Of a stretch of DNA of 64,000 bases, positions 41,616-49,341 are shown piece after piece. A program made the position numbers and the translations under genes. The stretch comes from Acidimicrobiia bacterium. GTDB lineage: Bacteria; Actinomycetota; Acidimicrobiia; Acidimicrobiales; Aldehydirespiratoraceae. The notes under the pieces are model-generated. The model ran no database searches, was not told the origin of the DNA, and saw only the letters and a list, made by a program, of their open reading frames with translations. The stretch's first letter is position 1. Each line of letters starts with the position of its first letter. The stretch spans positions 62,001 to 126,000 of the forward strand of contig JAJEEV010000041.1 in assembly GCA_022820805.1 (NCBI GenBank), read 5' to 3'.

Positions 41616-42602
41616 TCAGCCTCGGGCCTCCAGTCCGGCGATCTCGGCCACGGCCGCGATGGTCGGGCGAGGATCCGCGGCCAGCGGGCCGAGATTCACA
41701 GTGTCGATCCCGGCCGACTCGAGCCAGGCCAGCTTGTCCTCGGCGTACTTGCGGTCGCCGGCGAATGCCACCCGCTGCACCGCCGAGTCGGGCACGACCG
41801 CCGCGGCCCGGCGGGCTTCCTGGAACTCGCGGCCGCTGTAGTTGGCGTCGATCAGCTCGATCAGATCGTCGGGCATGCCCGCAGCCCGCGCCGCCGGCGG
41901 CGACGCCTTGGCCAGCCAGGCCACGATGGCCCGGGCCGACTCGATGGCGGCCGGCTCGTCGTCGTCGACCGCGCCGTAGAGACAACAGGCGGTCTCGAAG
42001 CGGTCCACGGCACTGTCGCGCCGTCCCTGCTGGAGGTGATCGAGGGCGTGTTGCAGCGGCTCCGGCCACAGTCCCACCAGCATGAGGACTCCGTCGGCGT
42101 GGCGCCCTGCGGTCTCGAGCGTGCGGGGCCCCGTCGCCGACACGAAGATCGGGATGGAGCCCACGGCCGACCGCAGGTGCGAGCCCACTAGCCGCTGACG
42201 CCCAATCTGGGCGTCCACGGTCTCGCCCCGCCAGAGCCGCCGCATAGCGTCCATGTGCTCGACGAGGGTCGACAGCTCGGCCCTGGAGAAGCCCAGCTCG
42301 ATCAAGGGCCTCTCTCCGATCCCCGTCCCGCAGACCACCCGGCCGCGGCCGAGCTGGTCGAGCGAGCGGAAGACGTTGGCGGTGATGCCGGTGTGGCGGG
42401 TCAACGGGTTCGTCACCGAGGTGCCGAACCTGAGGCGGGAGGTGGCCTGCAGGGCCAGCGTGGCGTACACGTAGGCGTCGCCGCAGTGCAGCGACGAGTC
42501 CCCGACCCAGAGGTCGTCGTAGCCGAGTTGCTCGATCCAGCGGGCCAGCTCCACGAACTCGGCCGGTTCGGCCACCGCCTGGAGCGTGACCCCGTACCTC
42601 AC
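41616..42602 (-). CDS. LLM-class F420-dependent oxidoreductase
   Basis: A 328-aa luciferase-like protein: VELARWIEQLGYDDLWVGDSSLHCGDAYVYATLALQATSRLRFGTSVTNPLTRHTGITANV is the conserved N-terminal half, and CGTGIGERPLIELG and IPIFVSATGPRTLETAGRHADGVLM follow. It is similar to F420-dependent Mer-like enzymes. The start is GTG 42602, 55 bp downstream of the cupin gene and probably co-transcribed with it. Substrate unknown. Confidence 0.85.
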   Translation of the reverse strand: MRYGVTLQAVAEPAEFVELARWIEQLGYDDLWVGDSSLHCGDAYVYATLALQATSRLRFGTSVTNPLTRHTGITANVFRSLDQLGRGRVVCGTGIGERPLIELGFSRAELSTLVEHMDAMRRLWRGETVDAQIGRQRLVGSHLRSAVGSIPIFVSATGPRTLETAGRHADGVLMLVGLWPEPLQHALDHLQQGRRDSAVDRFETACCLYGAVDDDEPAAIESARAIVAWLAKASPPAARAAGMPDDLIELIDANYSGREFQEARRAAAVVPDSAVQRVAFAGDRKYAEDKLAWLESAGIDTVNLGPLAADPRPTIAAVAEIAGLEARG

Positions 42603-42657
42603 CGGCAGATCCTCATCTTGGGGCCGGCGCGGTGAGTCGAACTGGAGGCCCGAGCGC

Positions 42658-43056
42658 CTACTCGGGCGTGGGTGAGAAGCCGTACACCAGCATGCCCGGC
42701 ACGTCGCCCACGCACTCGAGTTGGTACTGCCAGCCTGCGGGAAGGTAGACCGCGTCGTTCGGGCCGAACTCCAGGACCCCCTCGTCCCAGGTGAGGCGGA
42801 AGTCGCCGTGGAGGATGAAGTAGACCTCCTCCAGGTAGCCGTAGTGGTGGTCGTTGGGCTCGAGTTCGTCGTCGGCCTGGGTGGACCAGCGGTTGGTCCT
42901 CTCGCCGGGCTGCACCCACGCCACGCCCAGCAGCATGTTGGAGCCGCACCGGGCGTTGGTGATCATCCTGGCGATGCGGACCTTGGTGGGTGCGTCCTCA
43001 GGCGCCTTGACCTCGACGGACGACAGGGGAACGACCTGGGGCTTGTTCTTGGCCAC
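42658..43056 (-). CDS. Cupin-domain protein
   Basis: A 132-aa single cupin. The metal-binding first motif region is DDELEPNDHHYGYLEEVYFILHGDFRLTWDEG, and the second is FGPNDAVYLPAGWQYQLEC. The first motif supplies HH and E ligands; the second motif's usual His is replaced by Gln or Tyr, so metal binding is uncertain. The leaderless GTG at 43056 is supported by TACACT. It is divergent from an alpha/beta hydrolase. Confidence 0.82.
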   Translation of the reverse strand: MAKNKPQVVPLSSVEVKAPEDAPTKVRIARMITNARCGSNMLLGVAWVQPGERTNRWSTQADDELEPNDHHYGYLEEVYFILHGDFRLTWDEGVLEFGPNDAVYLPAGWQYQLECVGDVPGMLVYGFSPTPE

Positions 43057-43062
43057 GCCGGG

Positions 43063-43068
43063 AGTGTA
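43063..43068 (-). promoter_or_regulatory. -10 box (TACACT) of leaderless cupin gene
   Basis: TACACT lies 6 nt before the GTG at 43056 on the minus strand. Confidence 0.55.
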
Positions 43069-43121
43069 TGACCCTGTCGCGGCGGGCGCAGATGCACGCG
43101 CCGGGAGCCTGGAGGGCGCGA

Positions 43122-43940
43122 GTGACAGGACCGATGATCTCCGCAGAGACCGCCGGGGTGGCCTACGACGAGGCCGGACAGGGCCCGGCCGTGGTCTTCA
43201 GCCACGGCTCCATGATGGACCGCACGATGTTCGAGCCGCAGTTGCGGGCCCTCCGTGACAGCTACCGGGTCGTGGCCTTCGACCACCGGGCCCGCGGCAC
43301 CCGCTGGGAGGGGCCCTACAGCCTCTACGACCTCGCCGACGACTGCGTCCGCCTGCTGGACAGCCTCGAGATCGAGCGCTGTGTGCTTGCCGGGATGTCG
43401 ATGGGCGGCTGGACAGCTCTGCGCGTCGTGTTGGGCCACCCGGACCGCATCGACGGTCTGGTTCTCATCGCCAGCAGCGGTCTGAGCTACTCCGACGCCG
43501 AAAGGTCGGGTTGGGAGCAGCACTACCGGCCGTTGCTCAGCGCGCCGAGCGTCGGCCGCGAGTTCGCGCTCGGAGAGGCCCGGATCTGCTTCTCGGACTC
43601 GACCCGCCGGGACCGCCCGGGGATGGTCGGACACTGGGTGGAGCGCTGGGCCGGCTACCGCGGCGCCGCCGTGTACCACGAGGTGTGCTCCTGGCTCATG
43701 CAGGACGACATCAGCGAGCGTCTGGCCGCCATCGATGTGCCGACGATGGCCGTCCACGGCCTCGCCGACGAGGCCATCGCGATCGAGGACGCCCGCACCA
43801 CCGTGGCCGCTATGCCGTCGGCTTCCCTGGTGACGATCCCCGGCGCGGGCCACACCGTGAACCTCGAGAGTCCGGCCCGGGTCAACGAGGCCCTGCGGGC
43901 CTTTCTGGCCGAGGTCTACGGGGAACCGTCCGGAGGCTGA
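43122..43940 (+). CDS. Alpha/beta hydrolase
   Basis: A 272-aa hydrolase. VVFSHGSMMDRTMFE is the oxyanion loop, FDHRARGTRW follows strand 4, AGMSMGGWTALRV carries the nucleophile Ser, and the C-terminal GAGHTVNLESPARVNEAL carries the His. The Asp is probably in HGLADEAI. The GTG at 43122 follows GGAGGG by about 5 nt; an ATG at 43068 and one at 43134 are alternatives. Possible ester or ring-fission-product hydrolase near the Rieske genes. Confidence 0.85.
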   Translation: MTGPMISAETAGVAYDEAGQGPAVVFSHGSMMDRTMFEPQLRALRDSYRVVAFDHRARGTRWEGPYSLYDLADDCVRLLDSLEIERCVLAGMSMGGWTALRVVLGHPDRIDGLVLIASSGLSYSDAERSGWEQHYRPLLSAPSVGREFALGEARICFSDSTRRDRPGMVGHWVERWAGYRGAAVYHEVCSWLMQDDISERLAAIDVPTMAVHGLADEAIAIEDARTTVAAMPSASLVTIPGAGHTVNLESPARVNEALRAFLAEVYGEPSGG

Positions 43941-43967
43941 ACCGCCGCTCCGCCGTGAAGAGTCGGT

Positions 43968-44471
43968 CTAGGGCGCAGGCGCCGTGGCCGGGCTCGCCCA
44001 CGTCAGCCACCGCTCAGGAGCGAGGGTGACGATGGCCCGGTCCTCGGCCCACACGATCGATTCGTCGGTCGGTCGGTAACGCCCGAGGACGGCCTCCGTT
44101 GTGGCCCGCACGCAGGCCTCGTCGTCCTCCATCGTCGTGATGGACGCGAGTCCGAAGGCCACCGCGGCAACCGTCCCGCGTCCTGAGCCGTCGCGCTCGA
44201 GGTCCTCGCCAACGCAGAAGGTCGCCCGGGCGTCGCGCCGAAGGTTGTCCAGGTGCAGCCGGCTGGCGCCGAGGGAGAACAGGAGCACCGGTGACTCCCA
44301 CAGGAACCAGATCGGTGTCACGTGCGGCCAGCCATCAGCACGAATCGTGGCCAGCCGGCCGTCGTGGCGCTGCTCGAGGAAGTCATGTCGTGCACCGGGG
44401 CTCAGCGCATTGGCCGCTGTCGCGGTCGTGTAGTCCAGAAGGGACTCCGCTGGCGCCTTTCTGTCAGACAT
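43968..44471 (-). CDS. Pyridoxamine 5'-phosphate oxidase-like (split-barrel) protein
   Basis: A 167-aa FMN- or F420-binding split barrel: LEQRHDGRLATIRADGWPHVTPIWFLWESPVLLFSLGASRLHLDNLRRDARATFCVGED is the characteristic core. Family members include F420-dependent reductases and heme-degrading proteins. The ATG at 44471 is preceded by GGAG. It converges on the hydrolase gene and is divergent from the ABC importer operon. Confidence 0.82.
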   Translation of the reverse strand: MSDRKAPAESLLDYTTATAANALSPGARHDFLEQRHDGRLATIRADGWPHVTPIWFLWESPVLLFSLGASRLHLDNLRRDARATFCVGEDLERDGSGRGTVAAVAFGLASITTMEDDEACVRATTEAVLGRYRPTDESIVWAEDRAIVTLAPERWLTWASPATAPAP

Positions 44472-44571
44472 TTTGTCTCCGGCTTAGCTAGACGGCGCGA
44501 TTGGTGCAACGCTATGGGCTAGCAGATGGGGGCCCGGGTCACCCGACCTGGCATTCGGAAGGAGACAAATC

Positions 44572-45813
44572 GTGAAGCGCGTACTCATCGCGTTGCTGGC
44601 TGTCGGCCTCGTGGCCGTCGCCGCTTGCAGCGGAGACACCGCAGAGGACGAGGGGCCGATCAAGTACGGCTTCCTCAACGGACAGTCCGGCGACTACGGC
44701 CCGTGGGGCCACTGGGCTCTGGCCGCAGCGGAAGTGGCGGTCGAGGAACTCAACGCCGGTGGCGGCGTGCTTGGCCGCCAGGTCGAGTTGGTAGTCGAGG
44801 ACAACGGATCCACGCCTGAGGGCGCGGTCTCGGGCTTCGCCGAGCTGACCGAGGTCGATGGAATCCACGCCCTCGGCGGCATCGAGTCCGACGGGATGAT
44901 CGCCATCTTCGACACCGTGCACGAGCTGCAGATACCGACCATCTGCAGCACCTGCGGCACGACCGAGCTTGACAACACCGGCGGTGACATGGTGTTCCGG
45001 ATCATCCCCTCCGACACCGACAACGGCATCGTCGGGGCCCAGGTGGCCCGCGACGAGGGATACCGCAACGTGGCCATGCTGGTCGAGCTGAGCGAGGGAA
45101 CCGAGAGTCCCGCCAACGTCTTCAAGGCCGTCTTCACCGAGCAGATGGGCGGGACCATCACCGAGGACGTCCGCTTCAACGCCGGTGAGACCACCTACGC
45201 GGCCCAGGTCGCCCAGGCTTTCGAGTCCAACCCCGACGCCGTCTATATCGCAGCCGGCTTCGAGACCGGCGTGCCGATCCTCAACGAGTGGCAGCGCCGG
45301 GGCTACACCGACATCCCGATGATCTTCACGACCGACCTGCTCAGCCCGGAGATCGCCGAGATCGTCAGCGGGGTCGAGGGAGCCTCGGCCATCGTCGGCG
45401 CCACCGCCTACGACACCGAGAACAACCCGGCCTGGGACGCCTACGTGCCTCGCTTCGAGGAGAAGATCGGCGATCCGCCCGAGATCGCGTTCTACGACGC
45501 CTGGCAGTACGACCAGTACATCATCCTGGGTCTGGCCACCGTGAAGGCCGGCACCACCGACGGTGCCGCCGTCGCCGCGGCCATCTCCGAGATCGCCAAC
45601 CCGCCCGGCGTGGAGGTCTTCAGCTACGCCCAGGGCCTGGCCGAACTCGAGGCCGGCAACGACATCGACTACCACGGCACCACCTCCAACCTGAACCTCA
45701 ACAGCGTGGGCAACCTGCTGTCGCCGGTGATGGCCGTCATCCACGTGGAGGACGGGGACTGGGCCGTGCGCGAGAACATCGAGCTCGACCCGACGCTGGT
45801 GAAGCCGTCCTGA
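44572..45813 (+). CDS. HAAT-family ABC transporter substrate-binding lipoprotein (LivK-like)
   Basis: A 413-aa periplasmic-binding-protein-type (type I fold) lipoprotein. The signal peptide VKRVLIALLAVGLVAVAAC has the lipobox Cys at C19. The mature part has IKYGFLNGQSGDYGPWGHWALAAAEVAVEELNAGGGVLGRQVELVVEDNGSTPEGAV, typical of branched-chain-amino-acid/urea/amide binding proteins. GTG 44572 follows GGAAGGAG by 8 nt. It is the first gene of the large catabolic locus and a hairpin follows it. In this context it may bind an amide-like or N-heterocyclic compound rather than leucine. Confidence 0.9.
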   Translation: MKRVLIALLAVGLVAVAACSGDTAEDEGPIKYGFLNGQSGDYGPWGHWALAAAEVAVEELNAGGGVLGRQVELVVEDNGSTPEGAVSGFAELTEVDGIHALGGIESDGMIAIFDTVHELQIPTICSTCGTTELDNTGGDMVFRIIPSDTDNGIVGAQVARDEGYRNVAMLVELSEGTESPANVFKAVFTEQMGGTITEDVRFNAGETTYAAQVAQAFESNPDAVYIAAGFETGVPILNEWQRRGYTDIPMIFTTDLLSPEIAEIVSGVEGASAIVGATAYDTENNPAWDAYVPRFEEKIGDPPEIAFYDAWQYDQYIILGLATVKAGTTDGAAVAAAISEIANPPGVEVFSYAQGLAELEAGNDIDYHGTTSNLNLNSVGNLLSPVMAVIHVEDGDWAVRENIELDPTLVKPS

Positions 45814-45834
45814 GCCCGACGCGAGCCTGACTTC

Positions 45835-45865
45835 GGCGACCGGCCCGGCCTCCGGGCCGGTCGCC
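45835..45865 (+). terminator. Strong 14-bp hairpin between binding protein and permease genes
   Basis: GGCGACCGGCCCGG, loop CCT, CCGGGCCGGTCGCC form a perfect stem 21 nt after the binding-protein stop, with no T-tract. It probably stabilises the 3' end of the binding-protein mRNA or attenuates read-through, giving more binding protein than permease. Confidence 0.65.
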
Positions 45866-45890
45866 CAGGTTCCCTCCCGGGGAGTCGCCC

Positions 45891-46760
45891 GTGCAAAACG
45901 TCGTCTTCGGGATCGTCACCGGCAGCATCCTGGCCGTGGCGACCCTCGGCTTCGCGCTGGTGCGCCAGACCGAGAACTTCCTCAATATCGCGCACGCCCA
46001 GATGATGGCGCTGGGCGCGTTCGTCGGGGTGGTGCTGGTGGACACCTACGGCATGAACATCTTCCTGGCCGGCGCCATAACGGTGGTAGGGCTCGGCGCC
46101 GTGGGTGTTGTGCTGTCGGCGGTCTTCTTCCAGCCGGTCCGCCACCAGGGCGGCACCGTGCTGCTGTTCACGTCCATCGGCCTGGCGCTGATGATGTACG
46201 CCGCGATACTGGCGCTGTTCGGGACCCAGGCCCGCTTCTACCCGGACGTCTCCGGCAGCCTCCACCGCTTCGCGGGCATCGGCATCGCCACCAACGAGTT
46301 GGTGATCATCGGATTGGCGGTCGGCAGCATCGCCGCGCTCCAGCTGTTCCTCAACTCCACCGGGCTGGGCCGGGCGATCCGGGCGGTGGCCAGCAACGAC
46401 GACCTGGCCCGGGTCAGGGGCGTGCCGGTGCGCACCGTCTCCAACACCATCTGGTTCATCAGCTCCGCGTTCGGCGCCATGGCCGGCGTGATGCTGGGCG
46501 TTCTGGGCGCCGTCAACACCGAGATCGGCTGGCACAACATCCTGATCGTGCTGGCTGCCGCGGTGCTGGGAGGGCTGCGCAGCATCACCGGTGTGATCCT
46601 GGCCGGGCTGCTGCTGGGGATCATGATGGACGTCTCCGCGCTGATCATCCCCACCGCCTACCGGCCGGTGGTGGCCTTCGGGGTGCTGGTGGCCGTGCTG
46701 ATCCTGCGGCCCGAGGGGATCCTGTCCATCCAGCGCCGCAAGGACGCGGTGGTCGCATGA
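45891..46760 (+). CDS. livH: HAAT-family ABC transporter permease (LivH-like)
   Basis: A 289-aa permease with about eight hydrophobic segments: VFGIVTGSILAVATLGFALVRQTENFLNIAHAQMMALGAFVGV is the conserved LivH start, and GLGRAIRAVASNDDLARVRGVPV is the cytoplasmic loop that contacts the ATPase. GTG 45891 follows GGGGAG. Second gene of the import operon; its substrate is set by the binding protein. Confidence 0.88.
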   Translation: MQNVVFGIVTGSILAVATLGFALVRQTENFLNIAHAQMMALGAFVGVVLVDTYGMNIFLAGAITVVGLGAVGVVLSAVFFQPVRHQGGTVLLFTSIGLALMMYAAILALFGTQARFYPDVSGSLHRFAGIGIATNELVIIGLAVGSIAALQLFLNSTGLGRAIRAVASNDDLARVRGVPVRTVSNTIWFISSAFGAMAGVMLGVLGAVNTEIGWHNILIVLAAAVLGGLRSITGVILAGLLLGIMMDVSALIIPTAYRPVVAFGVLVAVLILRPEGILSIQRRKDAVVA

Positions 46761-46791
46761 TCGCCGCGGTCATCTCCGGGACGGCAGCGCC

Positions 46792-47769
46792 ATGACCAAC
46801 CCGATCTTCTGGGTGGGCGTGCTGACGCTGGCCATGATCTACGCCAGCCTGGCCATGTCGCTCAACGTCGAGTCCGGCTGGGGCGGGATGTGGGACCTCG
46901 GCATCGCGGGGCTGCTGGCCGCGGGCAGCTACTGCTATGTGATCCTCACCGCGAGCGACCCGGATCTCGGCATGCGGTTCGCGCCGGGGTTGTCCATGTG
47001 GGTGGCCTGGCCGCTGTCGGCGCTGTTCACCGGGCTGGTGGCGTTCGCCATCGGCGCGCCCGCGCTCCGGTTGAGGCGCGAGTACTTCCTGATCACGACG
47101 CTGGCCTTCGCGGAGATCATCCGCCAGCTGGTGGTCATCCAGGCCGACCTCACCCGGGGCACCGTCGGCATAGCCAACATCAACCGCCCCTTCGACAGCT
47201 TCGTGACCGGACGCGACTACAACTACGTGCTGCTCGGCATCGCGGTCGTCACCGCCGCCGTCATGTACGTCGTCACCCGCCAGGTCGGGATCTCGCCTTT
47301 CGGCCGGACGCTGCGGGCCGCCCGCGACAATGAGGCCGTCGCCCTTGCGCTGGGCAAGCGGGTCAACCGGATGAGGATCAAGACCTTCGTGCTGACCGGA
47401 GTCCTCATCGGGGCGACCGCTCCCGTCTACCTGTTCTACATCAGGGCCATCTCACCGCAGCTGTTCGCTCCGGGCATCACCTTCACGGTGTGGACGGCGC
47501 TGGTCATCGGCGGCCTCGGCAGCATCAGGGGCGGCCTTGCCGGCGCCTTGGTGCTGATCGTGTTCACAGAGGCCGTGGGCCTGATCGAGGTCGACCCCGC
47601 CCATATCAACATCCTGGTCGCCATCGAGCCCTTCCTGGTGGGCCTGCTGCTGGTCCTCGTGCTTCGTTTCCGTCCGGACGGGCTTTTCTCGGAACGAAGT
47701 TCCTTCGGGGCGGCCAGGCGCTCGGCCGGGGACCCCGCCGGCGACGCGGCGCGGGTCGCGGGCGGATAG
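46792..47769 (+). CDS. livM: HAAT-family ABC transporter permease (LivM-like)
   Basis: A 325-aa permease with about nine hydrophobic segments. LNVESGWGGMWDLGIAGLLAAGSY and REYFLITTLAFAEIIRQLV are typical of LivM. GRTLRAARDNEAVALALGKRVNRMRIKTFVLTG is the ATPase-contact loop, and TVWTALVIGGLGSIRGGLAGALVL follows. It lies 31 bp after the LivH-like gene and 9 bp before the LivG-like gene. Confidence 0.88.
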   Translation: MTNPIFWVGVLTLAMIYASLAMSLNVESGWGGMWDLGIAGLLAAGSYCYVILTASDPDLGMRFAPGLSMWVAWPLSALFTGLVAFAIGAPALRLRREYFLITTLAFAEIIRQLVVIQADLTRGTVGIANINRPFDSFVTGRDYNYVLLGIAVVTAAVMYVVTRQVGISPFGRTLRAARDNEAVALALGKRVNRMRIKTFVLTGVLIGATAPVYLFYIRAISPQLFAPGITFTVWTALVIGGLGSIRGGLAGALVLIVFTEAVGLIEVDPAHINILVAIEPFLVGLLLVLVLRFRPDGLFSERSSFGAARRSAGDPAGDAARVAGG

Positions 47770-47778
47770 GGATCCGGC

Positions 47779-48552
47779 ATGGAGCTGGTGCTCGACACAG
47801 TCCGCAAGACCTTCGGCGGTGTCGTCGCGGTCGACGATGTGTCGGCGGTGATGCCCCAGGACAAGATCACTGCGCTGATCGGACCCAACGGCGCGGGCAA
47901 GACCACCCTGTTCAACGCCATCACCGGCTTCGATCCCCCGGACCGGGGCTCGATCAGCTTCGGCGACCGCCGCATCGACGGCCTGCCACCGTGGCGGGTG
48001 GCCGAACTGGGGCTCATCAGGACCTTCCAGACCCCGGTCGGCTTCACCACCCTCACCGTGCGCGAGAGCATGCTCGCCGCGGCCACTCCCCACTTCGCGG
48101 AGACGCCGGTCGGTGCTCTCGGCCTGAGTCGCCGGGCCCGGGACCACGAGCGGGCGTCAGCGGCCCGGGCCGAGGAGATCACGGCTGAGTTGGGCATGTC
48201 GGACCTGCTCGACGTCCGTACCGACGAGCTGTCCGCCGGCGACCGCAAGCTGCTCGAGTTCGCCCGCTCGCTGATGGCCGAGCCCAAGCTGCTCCTGCTC
48301 GACGAGCCGGCTGCCGCGGTCGCCCCGGCCAACATCGGACGGCTGTCCCAACTGGTTCGGCGACTCCGTGACGAGCGGGGGCTGGGCAGCCTGATAATCG
48401 ACCACAACCTCTCGTTCCTCATGCAGATCGCCGACGAGGTCCACGTACTCGACCGGGGCGCGCTGCTGGCTTCGGGACCGCCCGCCGAGATCGCCGCGGA
48501 CCCCGAGGTGATGCGGGTCTATCTCGGCGAGGAGACGGACGGCGACGGATGA
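47779..48552 (+). CDS. livG: HAAT-family ABC transporter ATP-binding protein (LivG-like)
   Basis: A 257-aa ATPase: GPNGAGKTTLFNAITGF (Walker A), LSAGDRKLLEFARSLMAEPKLLLLDEPAAAVAP (signature plus Walker B), and IDHNLSFLMQIADEVHVLDRG. The conserved GLIRTFQTPVGFTTLTVRESM segment marks it as LivG-like. The stop overlaps the start of the LivF-like gene by 4 nt. Confidence 0.9.
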   Translation: MELVLDTVRKTFGGVVAVDDVSAVMPQDKITALIGPNGAGKTTLFNAITGFDPPDRGSISFGDRRIDGLPPWRVAELGLIRTFQTPVGFTTLTVRESMLAAATPHFAETPVGALGLSRRARDHERASAARAEEITAELGMSDLLDVRTDELSAGDRKLLEFARSLMAEPKLLLLDEPAAAVAPANIGRLSQLVRRLRDERGLGSLIIDHNLSFLMQIADEVHVLDRGALLASGPPAEIAADPEVMRVYLGEETDGDG

Positions 48553-49283
48553 GCGAGCCCGTCCTGCGAGTCGAGGCCCTCGAGGCCGGGTACGGGGGCT
48601 TCCCGGTGCTGCACGGCGTCGACCTCGAAGTGGCCGCCGGTGAGATCGTCGCGGTCGTCGGGCCCAACGGCGCGGGCAAGTCCACGCTGCTGAAGACGAT
48701 CTTCCGCCTGCTGCCGGCCCAGGGCGGGTCCGTGAGTTTCGAGGGCAGAAACCTGCAGCGCCATCCGACGCACAGCCTGGCCGAGCTCGGCATGGGCTAC
48801 GTGCCCCAGGAGCACAACACCTTCCCCGACCTGAGCGTGCGCGACAACCTGTCGGTGGCGTTGCGGGGATCCAGCCCGGTGGAGATCCGCCGGCGGGTTG
48901 CCGAGGTGGCCGAGTCGTACCCGGCTCTGCGCGACCGGATGAGCCAGAACGCCAGCACACTGTCGGGCGGTGAGCGCCAGATGCTGGCCCTGGCCAGCGC
49001 CATGATCACCGGACCCCGCTTCCTGGCCCTCGACGAGCCCACCACCGGACTGGCGCCCTCCATCGTGCGGGAGCGCATCAACGACATCCTCCGCATCCGC
49101 GACTCGGGCACCACCCTCATGTGGGTGATCGAGGAGAGCCCGCTCATCTGCCTGCCCCACTGCGATCGGGTGTACGTGATGCAGGCCGGGGTGCTGGGCG
49201 CGCCGGTGTCGAGCCGGGAGGTCCTCGAGGACGCCGCGCTCCAGTCGCTCTTCTTCGGTGTCGACCACGCTGACGGCGGCTAG
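48549..49283 (+). CDS. livF: HAAT-family ABC transporter ATP-binding protein (LivF-like)
   Basis: A 244-aa ATPase: GPNGAGKSTLLKTIFRLL (Walker A), ELGMGYVPQEHNTFPDLSVRDNLSV (LivF-type Q-loop), LSGGERQMLALASAMITGPRFLALDEPTTGLAPSIV, and a H-loop position with Glu in WVIEESPLI. The usual His of the switch loop therefore seems to be Glu, an oddity. It completes the importer and is followed 58 bp later by the ring-opening amidohydrolase. Confidence 0.9.
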   Translation: MSEPVLRVEALEAGYGGFPVLHGVDLEVAAGEIVAVVGPNGAGKSTLLKTIFRLLPAQGGSVSFEGRNLQRHPTHSLAELGMGYVPQEHNTFPDLSVRDNLSVALRGSSPVEIRRRVAEVAESYPALRDRMSQNASTLSGGERQMLALASAMITGPRFLALDEPTTGLAPSIVRERINDILRIRDSGTTLMWVIEESPLICLPHCDRVYVMQAGVLGAPVSSREVLEDAALQSLFFGVDHADGG

Positions 49284-49341
49284 ACCGACTGTCGCCCGTG
49301 CGATCCCCCTCGAACGTAGACCACCCACAGGAGTGAGCTAG

